Source: Bog-473 sp963804055 (GTDB lineage: Bacteria; Actinomycetota; Acidimicrobiia; Acidimicrobiales; RAAP-2). Taken from it: a DNA stretch of 64,000 nt. The notes under the pieces were generated by a model that was not told the origin of the DNA, searched no databases, and was given only the letters and a program-made list of their open reading frames with translations. The position numbers and the translations under genes were made by a program. Positions 1 to 8,378 of the stretch are shown in pieces (the first letter of the stretch is position 1; every line of letters starts with the position of its first letter). Location: assembly GCA_963804055.1 (NCBI GenBank), contig CAWDOU010000013.1, forward strand, positions 434,001-498,000, in the 5' to 3' direction.

Positions 1-1
1 G

Positions 2-490
2 CCGGCCTACGTCCTCCACCGAGTCGGCTGGTCACCCAACGCTCTGCCACCGCTGCTGCTCCTCATCGGTCTCGTGCAGTTGGCGTACTGCGACCTGACG
101 CGGCGCCTCCTCCCCAAGACGCTCGTCTATGCGCTGAGTGCGGCCGTCATGGGGAGCGGCGTCATAGTCTCGGCGTGGTCGGGTGACTGGCATCGGTTGC
201 TGGTCGCGTCGCTCGGCGGACTCGCCATCTTCGCCCTGTTGTTCGGTGTGAACCTGATGAATCCGCGCTGGATGGCGTTCGGCGACGTGCGCCTCTCCCT
301 CGTCTTCGGATTCGGGCTGGCGTGGGTGAGCCCGATCGCCCTCTTCCAGGCCTTCCTGTACGCCAACGTCCTGGCCGTCGTGGTCGGCTTTGCCCTTATT
401 GCCGCGCATCGGGCGCAACGCAGATCCGCATTGCCGTTCGGCCTCTACATGGCCATCGGCGCGGCGCTCGTTCTGCTGAGGTGGAGTTAG
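2..490 (+). CDS. Type 4 prepilin peptidase (A24 family), C-terminal part
   Basis: The frame is open to the left edge, so the N-terminus lies outside the window. The visible 162 residues are strongly hydrophobic, with several membrane segments. Two aspartates sit in the contexts expected of the catalytic pair of A24 aspartic peptidases: YCDLTRRLLP (Asp about 18 residues before a hydrophobic stretch) and FGDVRLSL. Members cleave the leader of type IV pilin or pseudopilin precursors at the cytoplasmic membrane face, and some also methylate the new N-terminus. No pilin or pilus assembly genes are visible downstream, so its substrate cannot be told. It ends 10 bp from the convergent helicase gene. 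Confidence 0.85.
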   Translation, partial: PAYVLHRVGWSPNALPPLLLLIGLVQLAYCDLTRRLLPKTLVYALSAAVMGSGVIVSAWSGDWHRLLVASLGGLAIFALLFGVNLMNPRWMAFGDVRLSLVFGFGLAWVSPIALFQAFLYANVLAVVVGFALIAAHRAQRRSALPFGLYMAIGAALVLLRWS

Positions 491-500
491 TCCCGACCGT

Positions 501-1898
501 CTACCCGCTCTGGTTTGTCAGGACCTTCACGTTGTGTGCCTCTTCGCCCTTGCGGCCGGCACCGATGGTGAATTCGACGGTCGACCCGGGAGCGATTCCG
601 CTGCGGGCGTCTCCGACGACCTGGGAATGGTGGACGAAGAGGTCTTCGCCACCGCGGTGCTCCACAAAGCCGTAGCCGCGAGCGCTGTTGAAGAACTTCA
701 CTGTTCCGGTCAGCTTCCGGACCTCGGGCGACCTCCCGTCCTGCCTCTTGCGGGACCCGCCGCTCCCCGCCCCTGGCACGGGCAGAGGCGCCGAGAAGGG
801 CGCCAGAAGGCCTGACTCGAGCCCGAGAGCATGCTGAACGGAGCGGACGTCCTTCTGTTGTTCAGGCGTCACCAAGGACACCACCGTCCCGGTGTGCCCG
901 GCCCGGCCGGTCCGACCTGAACGGTGGACGTAGTCCACATGGTCAGTCGGCGGATCGAAATGCACCACACACGGCAAGGCGTCAATATGGATGCCGCGCG
1001 CAACGACATCTGTCGCCACGAGAGCATCGGCCTTTCCCTTGGCGAATGAATCCAGTGCTCGCTCACGTTGGCCTTGCGTCCGATCGCCGTGCATCGGGAC
1101 CGCTCGCACGCCGTGTGCCTGGAGCTGCCGAACAACGCGGTCCGCTCCGCGTTTGGTTCGGCAGAAGACGAACGCCTGCCCGTGCTGCTCGATCAATTTG
1201 GCAGTGATCGCCACCCGTTCCGCCCGATCCACCTTCCAGAAGTGGTGGGCGACGTCGCCCTTCGCCTCTTCGGTCGCCTCGATGGCAACCCTGACGGGAT
1301 CGTGCTGGTAGCTGCGAATGACCGACTCCACCTCGCGGCCAATGGTGGCCGAGAACAGGAGCACCTGGCGGTTCGCCGAGGTCTGGTCCATCAGGCGGCG
1401 CACCGCCGGAAGGAAACCCATGTCCGCCATGCGGTCCGCCTCGTCGAGCACCACGGTCGTGACGTCGTCGAGCCGCACGTCACCTCGTTCAATGAGATCC
1501 TCGAGCCGTCCGGGGCAGGCGACGACGATGTTGACGCCCTTGTGCAGGGCTCGTACCTGGTCGCGATAGCCGGTGCCGCCGAAGATCGAGACGACCCGCT
1601 TGCTGTCGTGGCCCAGTAGATCTCCGATGACATCATGGACTTGTGTCGCCAGCTCGCGCGTCGGCACGAGCACCAGGGCCTGAGGCCGGCGCGGCCGCGA
1701 TTGCCTGGAGCCGGCAACCAGCGGGATCCCGAAGGCAAGTGTCTTGCCTGATCCCGTCGGCGCCTTGCCGCAGATGTCCCTCCCTGCCAGGGCAGGAGGG
1801 ATTGTCGCTGACTGAATGGTGAGTGGTTCGGTGATTCCCTGGCGGGTGAGCCGGTCTGTGTACGCCGCGGGGACGCCAAGGTCTGAGAAGGAAGAAAT
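501..1898 (-). CDS. DEAD-box RNA helicase with C-terminal cold-shock domain; apparent ATT start
   Basis: ATP-dependent RNA helicase of about 465 residues. Motifs in order: a Q-motif region (SFSDLGVP ... GITEPLTIQSATIP), Walker A APTGSGKT, motif Ia PTRELA, DEAD as VLDEADRM, SAT as FSATI, and C-terminal helicase motifs including HRSGRTGRAG. The last 70 residues are a cold-shock OB fold with RNP1 (GYGFV) and RNP2 (DLFVHHS), which should add nucleic-acid binding. The frame is open back to a stop at 1926-1928, but contains no ATG, GTG or TTG before motif I. The first GTG (1673) would remove the Q motif and Walker A. ATT at 1898 lies 7 nt after GGAG and gives a normal family N-terminus (xSSFSDLGVPA). 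A point error in an ATG is the alternative. Confidence 0.88.
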   Translation of the reverse strand: MSSFSDLGVPAAYTDRLTRQGITEPLTIQSATIPPALAGRDICGKAPTGSGKTLAFGIPLVAGSRQSRPRRPQALVLVPTRELATQVHDVIGDLLGHDSKRVVSIFGGTGYRDQVRALHKGVNIVVACPGRLEDLIERGDVRLDDVTTVVLDEADRMADMGFLPAVRRLMDQTSANRQVLLFSATIGREVESVIRSYQHDPVRVAIEATEEAKGDVAHHFWKVDRAERVAITAKLIEQHGQAFVFCRTKRGADRVVRQLQAHGVRAVPMHGDRTQGQRERALDSFAKGKADALVATDVVARGIHIDALPCVVHFDPPTDHVDYVHRSGRTGRAGHTGTVVSLVTPEQQKDVRSVQHALGLESGLLAPFSAPLPVPGAGSGGSRKRQDGRSPEVRKLTGTVKFFNSARGYGFVEHRGGEDLFVHHSQVVGDARSGIAPGSTVEFTIGAGRKGEEAHNVKVLTNQSG

Positions 1899-2014
1899 GA
1901 CAAGACTCCGATCGAGAAAAGTGGCCTACTCGATCAGGATTCTCGAACGGGCCCCGCCGGGCGAACGCCCGAGGCACAACAGATGTTAGCAGGCGCTGGC
2001 AGTACCCTGACGCC

Positions 2015-2902
2015 ATGGCTGCGCTCACGCCGGAGCTCAAGGAACGCTGGGACACCGACGGATGGTGCGTCGTGCCCGGCGTGATCCCAGCGACCGAACT
2101 CACAGCGGCCCAGGACGCGATGCACCACCACTTTCCCACCCCGGCCGAGATGGCGGCACAGGGTGGCACCCAAGCGGGTGAATGGCACACGTGGGATGCG
2201 CCGTGGCCGGAGTTTCCCTTCCACAGCACCCGCCTGAACACCCTGGTCCTGCACGACCATGTGATCGACATGGCGGAAGCGTTGCTCGGGACCTCGGACA
2301 TCGCCTTGTACATGGGCCTCGCGACCGCCAAGTACGCGCACCAGGCCTCGGGGTACAACCAGCTCCTCCACGCCGACTACCCGAACCACATGCTCGTCGT
2401 GCCTCGTCATGACCCGGGCTACCAGCAAGCTGAGTTCTTCGTCTATCTGACGGACGTGACCAGCGAGGACGGAGCCACCCGCTTCGTCTCCTGGCAGAAG
2501 ACCAAGCACATCCCGGTGGAGCAGCACACGCTCAACTATGTGGACTACGCCGATCTCTATGCAGATCCATCAGACGCGGCGGCGCCGGCCGGATCGGTCG
2601 TTGCCTACCGCCCCGACGTGTACCACCGTTCAGCCGACTTCACCGACCCGACGCGGTACCGCGTCATGCTGCACGTCTCGTTCCGCCACCGCGATGCCGG
2701 CTGGGGCGGCTATCAGGCCTGGCCCATCCGTGGCTTCTCCGCCGAGCTCACGAAATATGTCCAGCAAGCGACGCCGCGCCAGCTCGCGCTTCTGGGTGTG
2801 CCCGAGCCCGGCCATCCTTACTGGAACGAGGCGACGCTGGCGGGTGTCCAGGCACGGTACCCGGGCCTGGACATGAAGCCGTGGCGGGCCGCGCTGACCT
2901 GA
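2015..2902 (+). CDS. Phytanoyl-CoA dioxygenase (PhyH) family protein
   Basis: 295-aa Fe(II)/2-oxoglutarate-dependent dioxygenase of the PhyH superfamily. The iron-binding H-x-D is visible in LLHADYPNHM, and the distal His (DVYHRSADF) is followed by an Arg (RYRVMLHVSF) that would hold 2-oxoglutarate. PhyH proteins hydroxylate acyl-CoAs or small metabolites, and the substrate here cannot be read from sequence. The gene is divergent from the helicase and converges on the amidase with only 3 bp between stops. Confidence 0.82.
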   Translation: MAALTPELKERWDTDGWCVVPGVIPATELTAAQDAMHHHFPTPAEMAAQGGTQAGEWHTWDAPWPEFPFHSTRLNTLVLHDHVIDMAEALLGTSDIALYMGLATAKYAHQASGYNQLLHADYPNHMLVVPRHDPGYQQAEFFVYLTDVTSEDGATRFVSWQKTKHIPVEQHTLNYVDYADLYADPSDAAAPAGSVVAYRPDVYHRSADFTDPTRYRVMLHVSFRHRDAGWGGYQAWPIRGFSAELTKYVQQATPRQLALLGVPEPGHPYWNEATLAGVQARYPGLDMKPWRAALT

Positions 2903-2905
2903 GCG

Positions 2906-4348
2906 TCACTCGCTGCGCAGCGGCGCGCCGGGGGCGACGAGTGGCCAGGGCATGTCGGTCTCTGCCACCAGCGCGAGATCGAGCAGGAGCTGCTCGCGAT
3001 GATGGCCCGCCAACACCTGGAGCCCCACCGGCAGTCCGTCCACGAGACCAGCCGGAATGCTCACCGCGGGGCTCCCGTTGAGGTTGGACGGCGCCGTCAG
3101 GGCCGCCTGGTTCATGATCGCCCGGGTGAATCCGATCTCGTGGATGAGATCCCGCCCGGGGAGCGTGGAGGGCGGCGGGCCCTCCGCCGAGAAAGCCACA
3201 TCCGGGTGGGTCGAGCAGAACACGAAATCGACCTCGTCGAACAGGTCGGCCATCGCTCCGTTGAGTTGTCGTCGGTAACGCTCGATCGACGCCGCCCGCT
3301 CGAGTGAGTAGCGCTCGCGGGCGCTGGCCAGTCCTGCGGCCATCTCGGGTGACAATTCTTCGATGCGATCAGGGTAGGCCTCCCCCAGGTCAGCCACGAA
3401 GGGAGGTTGATTGGCCATGGCCCACGCGCCACGGAGCGGGGGCAGCGTCGACGACACCTCCACCAGCCGTAGCCCGGCCGCTCGTGCCAGACGCTCGGCC
3501 CCGGCCGTCACCAGTGCCGCGACCTCGTCCCTCACCTGCGCCGTTCCCAGATCGGGGACGATGGCGGCGGTCAGGCCGGACAGGTCGTGGGTGGCTAATC
3601 CTGCCTCCCACCCCTCCACCCGCGGCAGGCTCAGCGGATCACGGCGATCGAACCCGTTACAGACGTCGAAGTAGCGGGCGGTGTCCCGCACCGAGCGGGT
3701 GAGACAGCCCAAGACGGTGGTCATCGGCTCAATGGTGCCGTCCGGTCCCTTGGGAATTCGACCGTAGGTCGCCTTCAGGCCGAAGAGCCCGCTGAACCCT
3801 GCCGGGCCCCGGATGGACCCGCCCCCGTCGCTACCGGTGGCGATGGGGAGAAGGCCCCCCGCAACCGCGGCCGCCGTCCCGCCGGAAGAACCACCCGGCG
3901 TGCGCTCGAGGTTCCAGGGGTTGCGTGTGGTCCCGTGCAGATCGGTCGACGTGCAGTTGATCCCCCCGAACTCCGGAGCCGTCGTCTGGGCGGCCAGCAC
4001 GGCGCCGCTCCTCCGGAGCCGCGCGAGCGAGGTGTCGTCGTGTCCGGCGATCCGGTCACGAAAGATGACCGATGCCTCCGTGTAGGGCCACCCCTCCACC
4101 TTCTCGAGTTCCTTGATGCCGAAGGGCACCCCGCCGAAGGGCAGCGACACGTCGGCCCGGCCTGCTGCCTCTCTGGCACGATCGAAGTCGGTGAAGCTGA
4201 ACGCGTTCAGCGGCGAACGCTCGATGGCGGTGATGGAGGCGTCCAGAGCCTCGAGCGGCGACAATTCCCCGGCCCGGAAGGCATCGACCAGTCCGCACGC
4301 ATCGTCTAACCACGGAGCATCCACGCGTGGAGAGTACCTCGCGGCCAC
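2906..4348 (-). CDS. Amidase signature family enzyme
   Basis: 480-aa amidase with the Ser-cisSer-Lys machinery: Lys in PFGIKELEK, the Gly/Ser-rich signature GGSSGGTAAAVAGG, then the cis-Ser and nucleophile region TGSDGGGSIRGPAG. The length is typical of stand-alone amidases that hydrolyse carboxamides. There are no gatB/gatC neighbours, so it is not likely to be GatA. The GTG at 4348 is preferred because AGGA lies 8 nt upstream; a second GTG 8 codons later lacks a well-placed site. It is divergent from the PLP-enzyme gene, with 35 bp between starts. Confidence 0.88.
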   Translation of the reverse strand: MAARYSPRVDAPWLDDACGLVDAFRAGELSPLEALDASITAIERSPLNAFSFTDFDRAREAAGRADVSLPFGGVPFGIKELEKVEGWPYTEASVIFRDRIAGHDDTSLARLRRSGAVLAAQTTAPEFGGINCTSTDLHGTTRNPWNLERTPGGSSGGTAAAVAGGLLPIATGSDGGGSIRGPAGFSGLFGLKATYGRIPKGPDGTIEPMTTVLGCLTRSVRDTARYFDVCNGFDRRDPLSLPRVEGWEAGLATHDLSGLTAAIVPDLGTAQVRDEVAALVTAGAERLARAAGLRLVEVSSTLPPLRGAWAMANQPPFVADLGEAYPDRIEELSPEMAAGLASARERYSLERAASIERYRRQLNGAMADLFDEVDFVFCSTHPDVAFSAEGPPPSTLPGRDLIHEIGFTRAIMNQAALTAPSNLNGSPAVSIPAGLVDGLPVGLQVLAGHHREQLLLDLALVAETDMPWPLVAPGAPLRSE

Positions 4349-4383
4349 TCGCCGCTTCCTGTTGCGGTCGGTAGCGTGCGGGA

Positions 4384-5376
4384 ATGAGAACGGATGAGCT
4401 GACGACGCCCGCGTTGCTGGTCGAGGCCAGCCTTCTGGAGGACAACATCCGCACCATGGCGCACGCCCTGCCGGGAGACCGATTGCGTCCGCACGTCAAG
4501 GCGCACAAGTGCACCGCGCTGGCCAAGCATCAGGCGATGGAGGGCCACGCCGGATTCACCTGTGCAACCATCCGCGAGATGGAAGGAATGGTGGACGCCG
4601 GCTTGGGCGACGACCTCCTCCTGGCGAACGAGGTCGTCGACGCGTCACGCCTGGGTGTTCTGACCCGAGCGGGCGCTCGCGTCACGGTGGCCGTCGACTC
4701 CGAGGCCACGATCGACGCCGTGATGCGCGCGGGTGTGCCCGAGGTGCTCATCGACGTCAATGTCGGCCTTCCCCGTTGCGGCTGCCGGCCGGAGGAAGCA
4801 GGACGTTTGGCCGATCGCGCCCGCTCCTCGGGCATCGGTGTGCGCGGGGTCATGGGGTACGAAGGACACATCGTCGGACTCGAGGATCGGTCGGCGCGCT
4901 CCGCCATGCTCGAAGAATCCATGGGTCGGCTCGTCCTGGCGGCGCTGGAGGTGGGAGGAGACGTCATCTCGGCGGGCGGGACCGGGACCTTTGACCTCAA
5001 CTCGTGGGCGACCGAGATCCAAGCCGGCTCCTACGCTCTGATGGACACGGCCTACGGCAAGCTGGGTCTGCCGTTCACCCAGGCGCTCTCGGTCCTCTCC
5101 ACCGTGATCTCCGTCTCGGATGGGTGGGCTGTGGCGGATTGCGGGCTCAAAGCACTCGGAATGGATCATGGCAACCCATCCATTGAGGGTGCTGACGTGT
5201 GGTTCTGCTCGGACGAGCACCTGACGTTCGCCTCCGCCTCGCAGCTCCGGGTAGGCGACCGTGTGCGGGTGCTCCCCGCGCACGTGGATCCCACTGTGGC
5301 GTACCACGAGGCTCTTTACGTGGTCGACGACGAAGAGGTCGTCGATCGTTGGGACGTGGATCTTCGGGGCTGGTGA
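4384..5376 (+). CDS. D-threonine aldolase / D-serine dehydratase-like PLP enzyme
   Basis: 330-aa fold-type III PLP enzyme with an N-terminal alanine-racemase-like barrel and a C-terminal beta domain. The PLP lysine is in LRPHVKAHK. The C-terminal metal site reads PAHVDPTV, that is H-x-D. In this family H-x-C is typical of zinc-dependent D-serine dehydratases, while D-threonine aldolases that use Mn or other divalent metals have H-x-D, so an aldolase-type activity on D-threonine or related D-beta-hydroxy amino acids is more likely. This assignment rests on one residue. There is no obvious transporter partner. Confidence 0.78.
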   Translation: MRTDELTTPALLVEASLLEDNIRTMAHALPGDRLRPHVKAHKCTALAKHQAMEGHAGFTCATIREMEGMVDAGLGDDLLLANEVVDASRLGVLTRAGARVTVAVDSEATIDAVMRAGVPEVLIDVNVGLPRCGCRPEEAGRLADRARSSGIGVRGVMGYEGHIVGLEDRSARSAMLEESMGRLVLAALEVGGDVISAGGTGTFDLNSWATEIQAGSYALMDTAYGKLGLPFTQALSVLSTVISVSDGWAVADCGLKALGMDHGNPSIEGADVWFCSDEHLTFASASQLRVGDRVRVLPAHVDPTVAYHEALYVVDDEEVVDRWDVDLRGW

Positions 5377-5455
5377 CGTCCGCCGACGCCGCTGCCCGAG
5401 CATCCAGACCAGCTCCGCAGGCCCATTAGGGTCTTGCTCGACAGAGGAGGCCGGA

Positions 5456-6097
5456 ATGACAGACACCACGTTCACGATCGGGGCCCCTGCCGCGTGCAGC
5501 GACGGGCCCTGCGGAGTGGTGAGCAGGGTGGTGGTCGACCCGGTGGCCCGCGAGCTCACTCACCTCGTCATTGAGCCCGAACATCGAAGCGGCCTGGGCC
5601 GCCTGGTCCCGCTCAGCCTGGTCGAAGCCGACGGCAGGGGCGTCCATGTGCGGTCCACCCTGGCCGAATTCGAACAGCTCCCATCCGCCGAGGAGACAGA
5701 TTTCCTCCCAGGTGGCAGTGGCTACCAGGCTTATGCGGCGCACGAGGCGTACTACTGGCCCTACTTCGGCCTGGAGGGTGGGGACGATCCCCGGGTGGCG
5801 CTGGCCAGCGCAGTCGAGACCCACGACACGCTCCCGCCGGGAGAGATCGGCGTTCGGCGGGGCGAGGCCGTGCACGCGAGTGACGGCGAGATCGGCAAGG
5901 TCGAGGGGTTGGTCGTCGACTCGGCCCAGGGACGGGTGACGCATGTGCTTCTCCAGGAGGGCCATCTCTGGGGTCGCAAGCAAGTCGCCATTCCGATCGA
6001 CGCTGTCGAGAAGATCGACAAGGGGATCAGCGTGAAGCTGACCAAGGCTGAGATCGAAGCGCTGCCGGCCGTGGGTGTGACCGAACACCACCGCTAG
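5456..6097 (+). CDS. PRC-barrel domain protein
   Basis: 213-aa protein with two PRC-barrel-like units. The first covers about residues 5-60 (VVSRVVVDPVARELTHLVIEP ... VPLSLV). The second is C-terminal (EAVHASDGEIGKVEGLVVDSAQGRVTHVLLQEG ... VAIPIDAVEKI). An aromatic linker (AYYWPYFG) joins them. PRC barrels occur in RimM and photosynthetic reaction-centre H subunits. Free-standing actinobacterial ones are of unknown role, often called stress or envelope associated. The ATG is chosen because GAGGAGG ends 5 nt before it. No membrane segment or signal peptide is seen. Confidence 0.8.
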   Translation: MTDTTFTIGAPAACSDGPCGVVSRVVVDPVARELTHLVIEPEHRSGLGRLVPLSLVEADGRGVHVRSTLAEFEQLPSAEETDFLPGGSGYQAYAAHEAYYWPYFGLEGGDDPRVALASAVETHDTLPPGEIGVRRGEAVHASDGEIGKVEGLVVDSAQGRVTHVLLQEGHLWGRKQVAIPIDAVEKIDKGISVKLTKAEIEALPAVGVTEHHR

Positions 6098-6124
6098 CAG
6101 TTCCCGACTCCGACGCTCCCTGCA

Positions 6125-7375
6125 TCAGGCTGCTGCGTCGCCGTCTGTGTCGGGGAAATCACGCAGGCGGCGCATGGGCGAGGCAACCAACCAGATCCCG
6201 GCGAGGGCCTGCCCCGCCGCGCCGATCCAGAGGGTCGTCCGCAATCCGAGTGCCACCCCCAGGACTCCCCCGATGAGAGCACCGATCGGGAGTACGCCCC
6301 AGACGACGAAGCGCATGGTCGCATTCATGCGGCCAAGGAGCCGATCGGGGCACAGGCGCTGGCGGAAGCTGACCTGGTTCACGTTGTAGACCGTCGCCGA
6401 GAACGACACCATGAGAAATCCGACGCCGAAGTAGAGCAGCCCCGCCCCCGGCACGGTCAGGGGGATCAGCAGCGCCCCGACGCTGCCGGCGATCCCGATG
6501 ATGGTGGCCCGCGCCCCGCCGAAGCGGCGAGCGATCGGCCCGGCGGCGATGGCGCCGGCCACTCCGCCCAGGCCGCCAAGGGCGAAGAGAAGGCCGATCA
6601 CCCCGGCGGACGCGTGGACCTGCCGAACCAGGAACACGATCTCGACTGCGGCGGCGACGCCGCTGAACAGATTGGAGGTCGCAGTCGTGGCTGCGATGGC
6701 CCGGAGCAGCCGGTTCCCGAAGACGAAGCGCAGGCCCTCCGCAATGCCCTGCACGAGCCTCGGATGCCCGTGCTCGGGCGCCGTCGGCTTCGGTTCGGGC
6801 GTGCGGATGGCGCCGACCGCCACCGCGGACACGAGGAAGCTGGCTGCGTCGACGGCCACCGCGGCGGAACCTCCGATCGCCTGCACGAGGCCGCCGGCCA
6901 CGCTCGGACCGGCCACTGCTGCCACCTGTGCGCTTCCGGCGAGCTTGGCGTTGCCCTCCACAAGGTGTTCCCGCCCCACCAAGGTCGGCAGATACGACTG
7001 GTACGCCACGTCGAAGAACACGGTCAATATGCCGCTGGCCAGCGTGACAACGAAGAGCTGGACCAGCGTCAGGCCACCCACGGCGTAGGCGATGGGGATA
7101 GAGCCCAGTGCAAGGACACGGCCCAGGTCGGTACCGATCATGAGTCGGCGCCGGCGCACCCGGTCCACCCAGACGCCGGCGGGAAGCCCGACAATCAGAA
7201 AGGCAGCTGTCGATGCAGCCGTCAAGAGCCCCATTTCGAAGGTCGTGGCATGCAGAGTGCCCACCGCCAGCAGTGGAATGGCAAGCAGGCTGACTTGCGA
7301 GCCCAGTTCGCTGACGGTCTCCCCGCCCCAGAGCAGTCTGAAGTCTCGGTGACCCCGCAATGCTCCCCTGGCCAT
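6125..7375 (-). CDS. MFS transporter
   Basis: 416-aa integral membrane protein of the major facilitator superfamily, with about 12 hydrophobic segments. The loop after TM2 has a family-like basic motif (GVWVDRVRRRRLMIGTDLGR), comparable to G-x-x-x-D-R-x-G-R-R/K. The sequence resembles the drug-efflux-like MFS proteins of actinobacteria that start near RDFRLLWGGETVSELGSQVSLLAIPL. The substrate is unknown. It converges on the PRC-barrel gene and is divergent from the membrane protein at 7468. Confidence 0.87.
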   Translation of the reverse strand: MARGALRGHRDFRLLWGGETVSELGSQVSLLAIPLLAVGTLHATTFEMGLLTAASTAAFLIVGLPAGVWVDRVRRRRLMIGTDLGRVLALGSIPIAYAVGGLTLVQLFVVTLASGILTVFFDVAYQSYLPTLVGREHLVEGNAKLAGSAQVAAVAGPSVAGGLVQAIGGSAAVAVDAASFLVSAVAVGAIRTPEPKPTAPEHGHPRLVQGIAEGLRFVFGNRLLRAIAATTATSNLFSGVAAAVEIVFLVRQVHASAGVIGLLFALGGLGGVAGAIAAGPIARRFGGARATIIGIAGSVGALLIPLTVPGAGLLYFGVGFLMVSFSATVYNVNQVSFRQRLCPDRLLGRMNATMRFVVWGVLPIGALIGGVLGVALGLRTTLWIGAAGQALAGIWLVASPMRRLRDFPDTDGDAAA

Positions 7376-7467
7376 CGGCGGACCCTAATCCCGGGCGGGT
7401 GACCGCGATGCCATGCGCCCCGCCTCGTCGCCCGTCGGCCGTTATCCACCTGGGATAGACCGGGGTC

Positions 7468-8229
7468 GTGCGAGGCCACCGTGTTGCCATCGGCGTTGCG
7501 GCTCTTGCGTTGTGCGCCTGGTGTGGTTGGGTGAGCGGTTACCACCGGTCGACAGGGCCGGCAGAGGTCACCTGGCTCGTCACCATGGCCGCGGTGCTGC
7601 TCCTCGACGTCTTGCTGCGACATCACACGACCGGTGGACGCGGTGTGTGGCATCTGCAACGGGCCGCCGAACCGTGGCCCCGTCCGGGACGTGGGGGCAG
7701 CGGACCAGCTCTTCGGGGCGTGGCACTCTGGGTCGCGCTCATTGCGATCACTCTGGCCTGGGATGTCCTCGGCATCGACAGCGGACCCCACCAGTACCAC
7801 TTGACGATCAGCGCCTTGGCGCAGGCCTACCGGCCATTGAATGCCGCCCTCCTCCTCGTCTGGATCCTCGCCGGCATCGGCTATCAGGTTGCCCGCGCCC
7901 GCGCACCGATCGGACCCACACATGTGCAAGGTGGAGCGGATGAACCCGGCGATCCGAAGCAGGGTGGGACATTCGCCTTGGCCGCGGGACCACTGGGAAT
8001 GCAGCACGGAGCGCCCGCATTATTGCTGCCTCAGAGTCCGGCCGTCGGCGTGGCGTTTTGGCTCATCGTTCCCGTCGTGGCAGTACTGATCGACATAGCA
8101 GCTCGACACTCGCAAGGTCGCTTGGCGACGGCTGAGGAGTTCGTCCGCTTCATCTCGAGCGCGCGCCTCGCCAACCTCGCCCTCATCGCGGCCTGGCTCG
8201 TGGCGGGCTATCACCTCTTCGCCCGTTGA
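7468..8229 (+). CDS. Unrecognised integral membrane protein
   Basis: 253 residues, starting at GTG. I do not recognise the family. It has about five hydrophobic segments, near residues 4-20, 30-48, 85-103, 120-140 and 185-205, with one more at the extreme C-terminus (LANLALIAAWLVAGYHLF). Two basic or polar loops connect them. A stop-free frame with membrane-type composition is the main support that it is coding. It stands alone, divergent from the MFS gene and followed by a 149-bp gap. Confidence 0.55.
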   Translation: MRGHRVAIGVAALALCAWCGWVSGYHRSTGPAEVTWLVTMAAVLLLDVLLRHHTTGGRGVWHLQRAAEPWPRPGRGGSGPALRGVALWVALIAITLAWDVLGIDSGPHQYHLTISALAQAYRPLNAALLLVWILAGIGYQVARARAPIGPTHVQGGADEPGDPKQGGTFALAAGPLGMQHGAPALLLPQSPAVGVAFWLIVPVVAVLIDIAARHSQGRLATAEEFVRFISSARLANLALIAAWLVAGYHLFAR

Positions 8230-8378
8230 CATTCAGGCCGAGACGCCCCCGGTTCGCGGCGGCTCCAGTGGCTGCGAAGTGGTGACAGGGCTGTCCTCAA
8301 TGAGTCAAGCCCCCCCCGTGTTCCTAATGTGACCTTCGGCCCCTGTCATCACCGCCGGGAGCCATCGACAATTCACAG

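Noticed and set aside
8230..8378. A DosR-type box before the erythromycin-esterase-like gene
   Set aside because: I looked because of the link to dormancy proteins, but no GGGACT...AGTCCC-like palindrome is present here or upstream of the gene at 9848.
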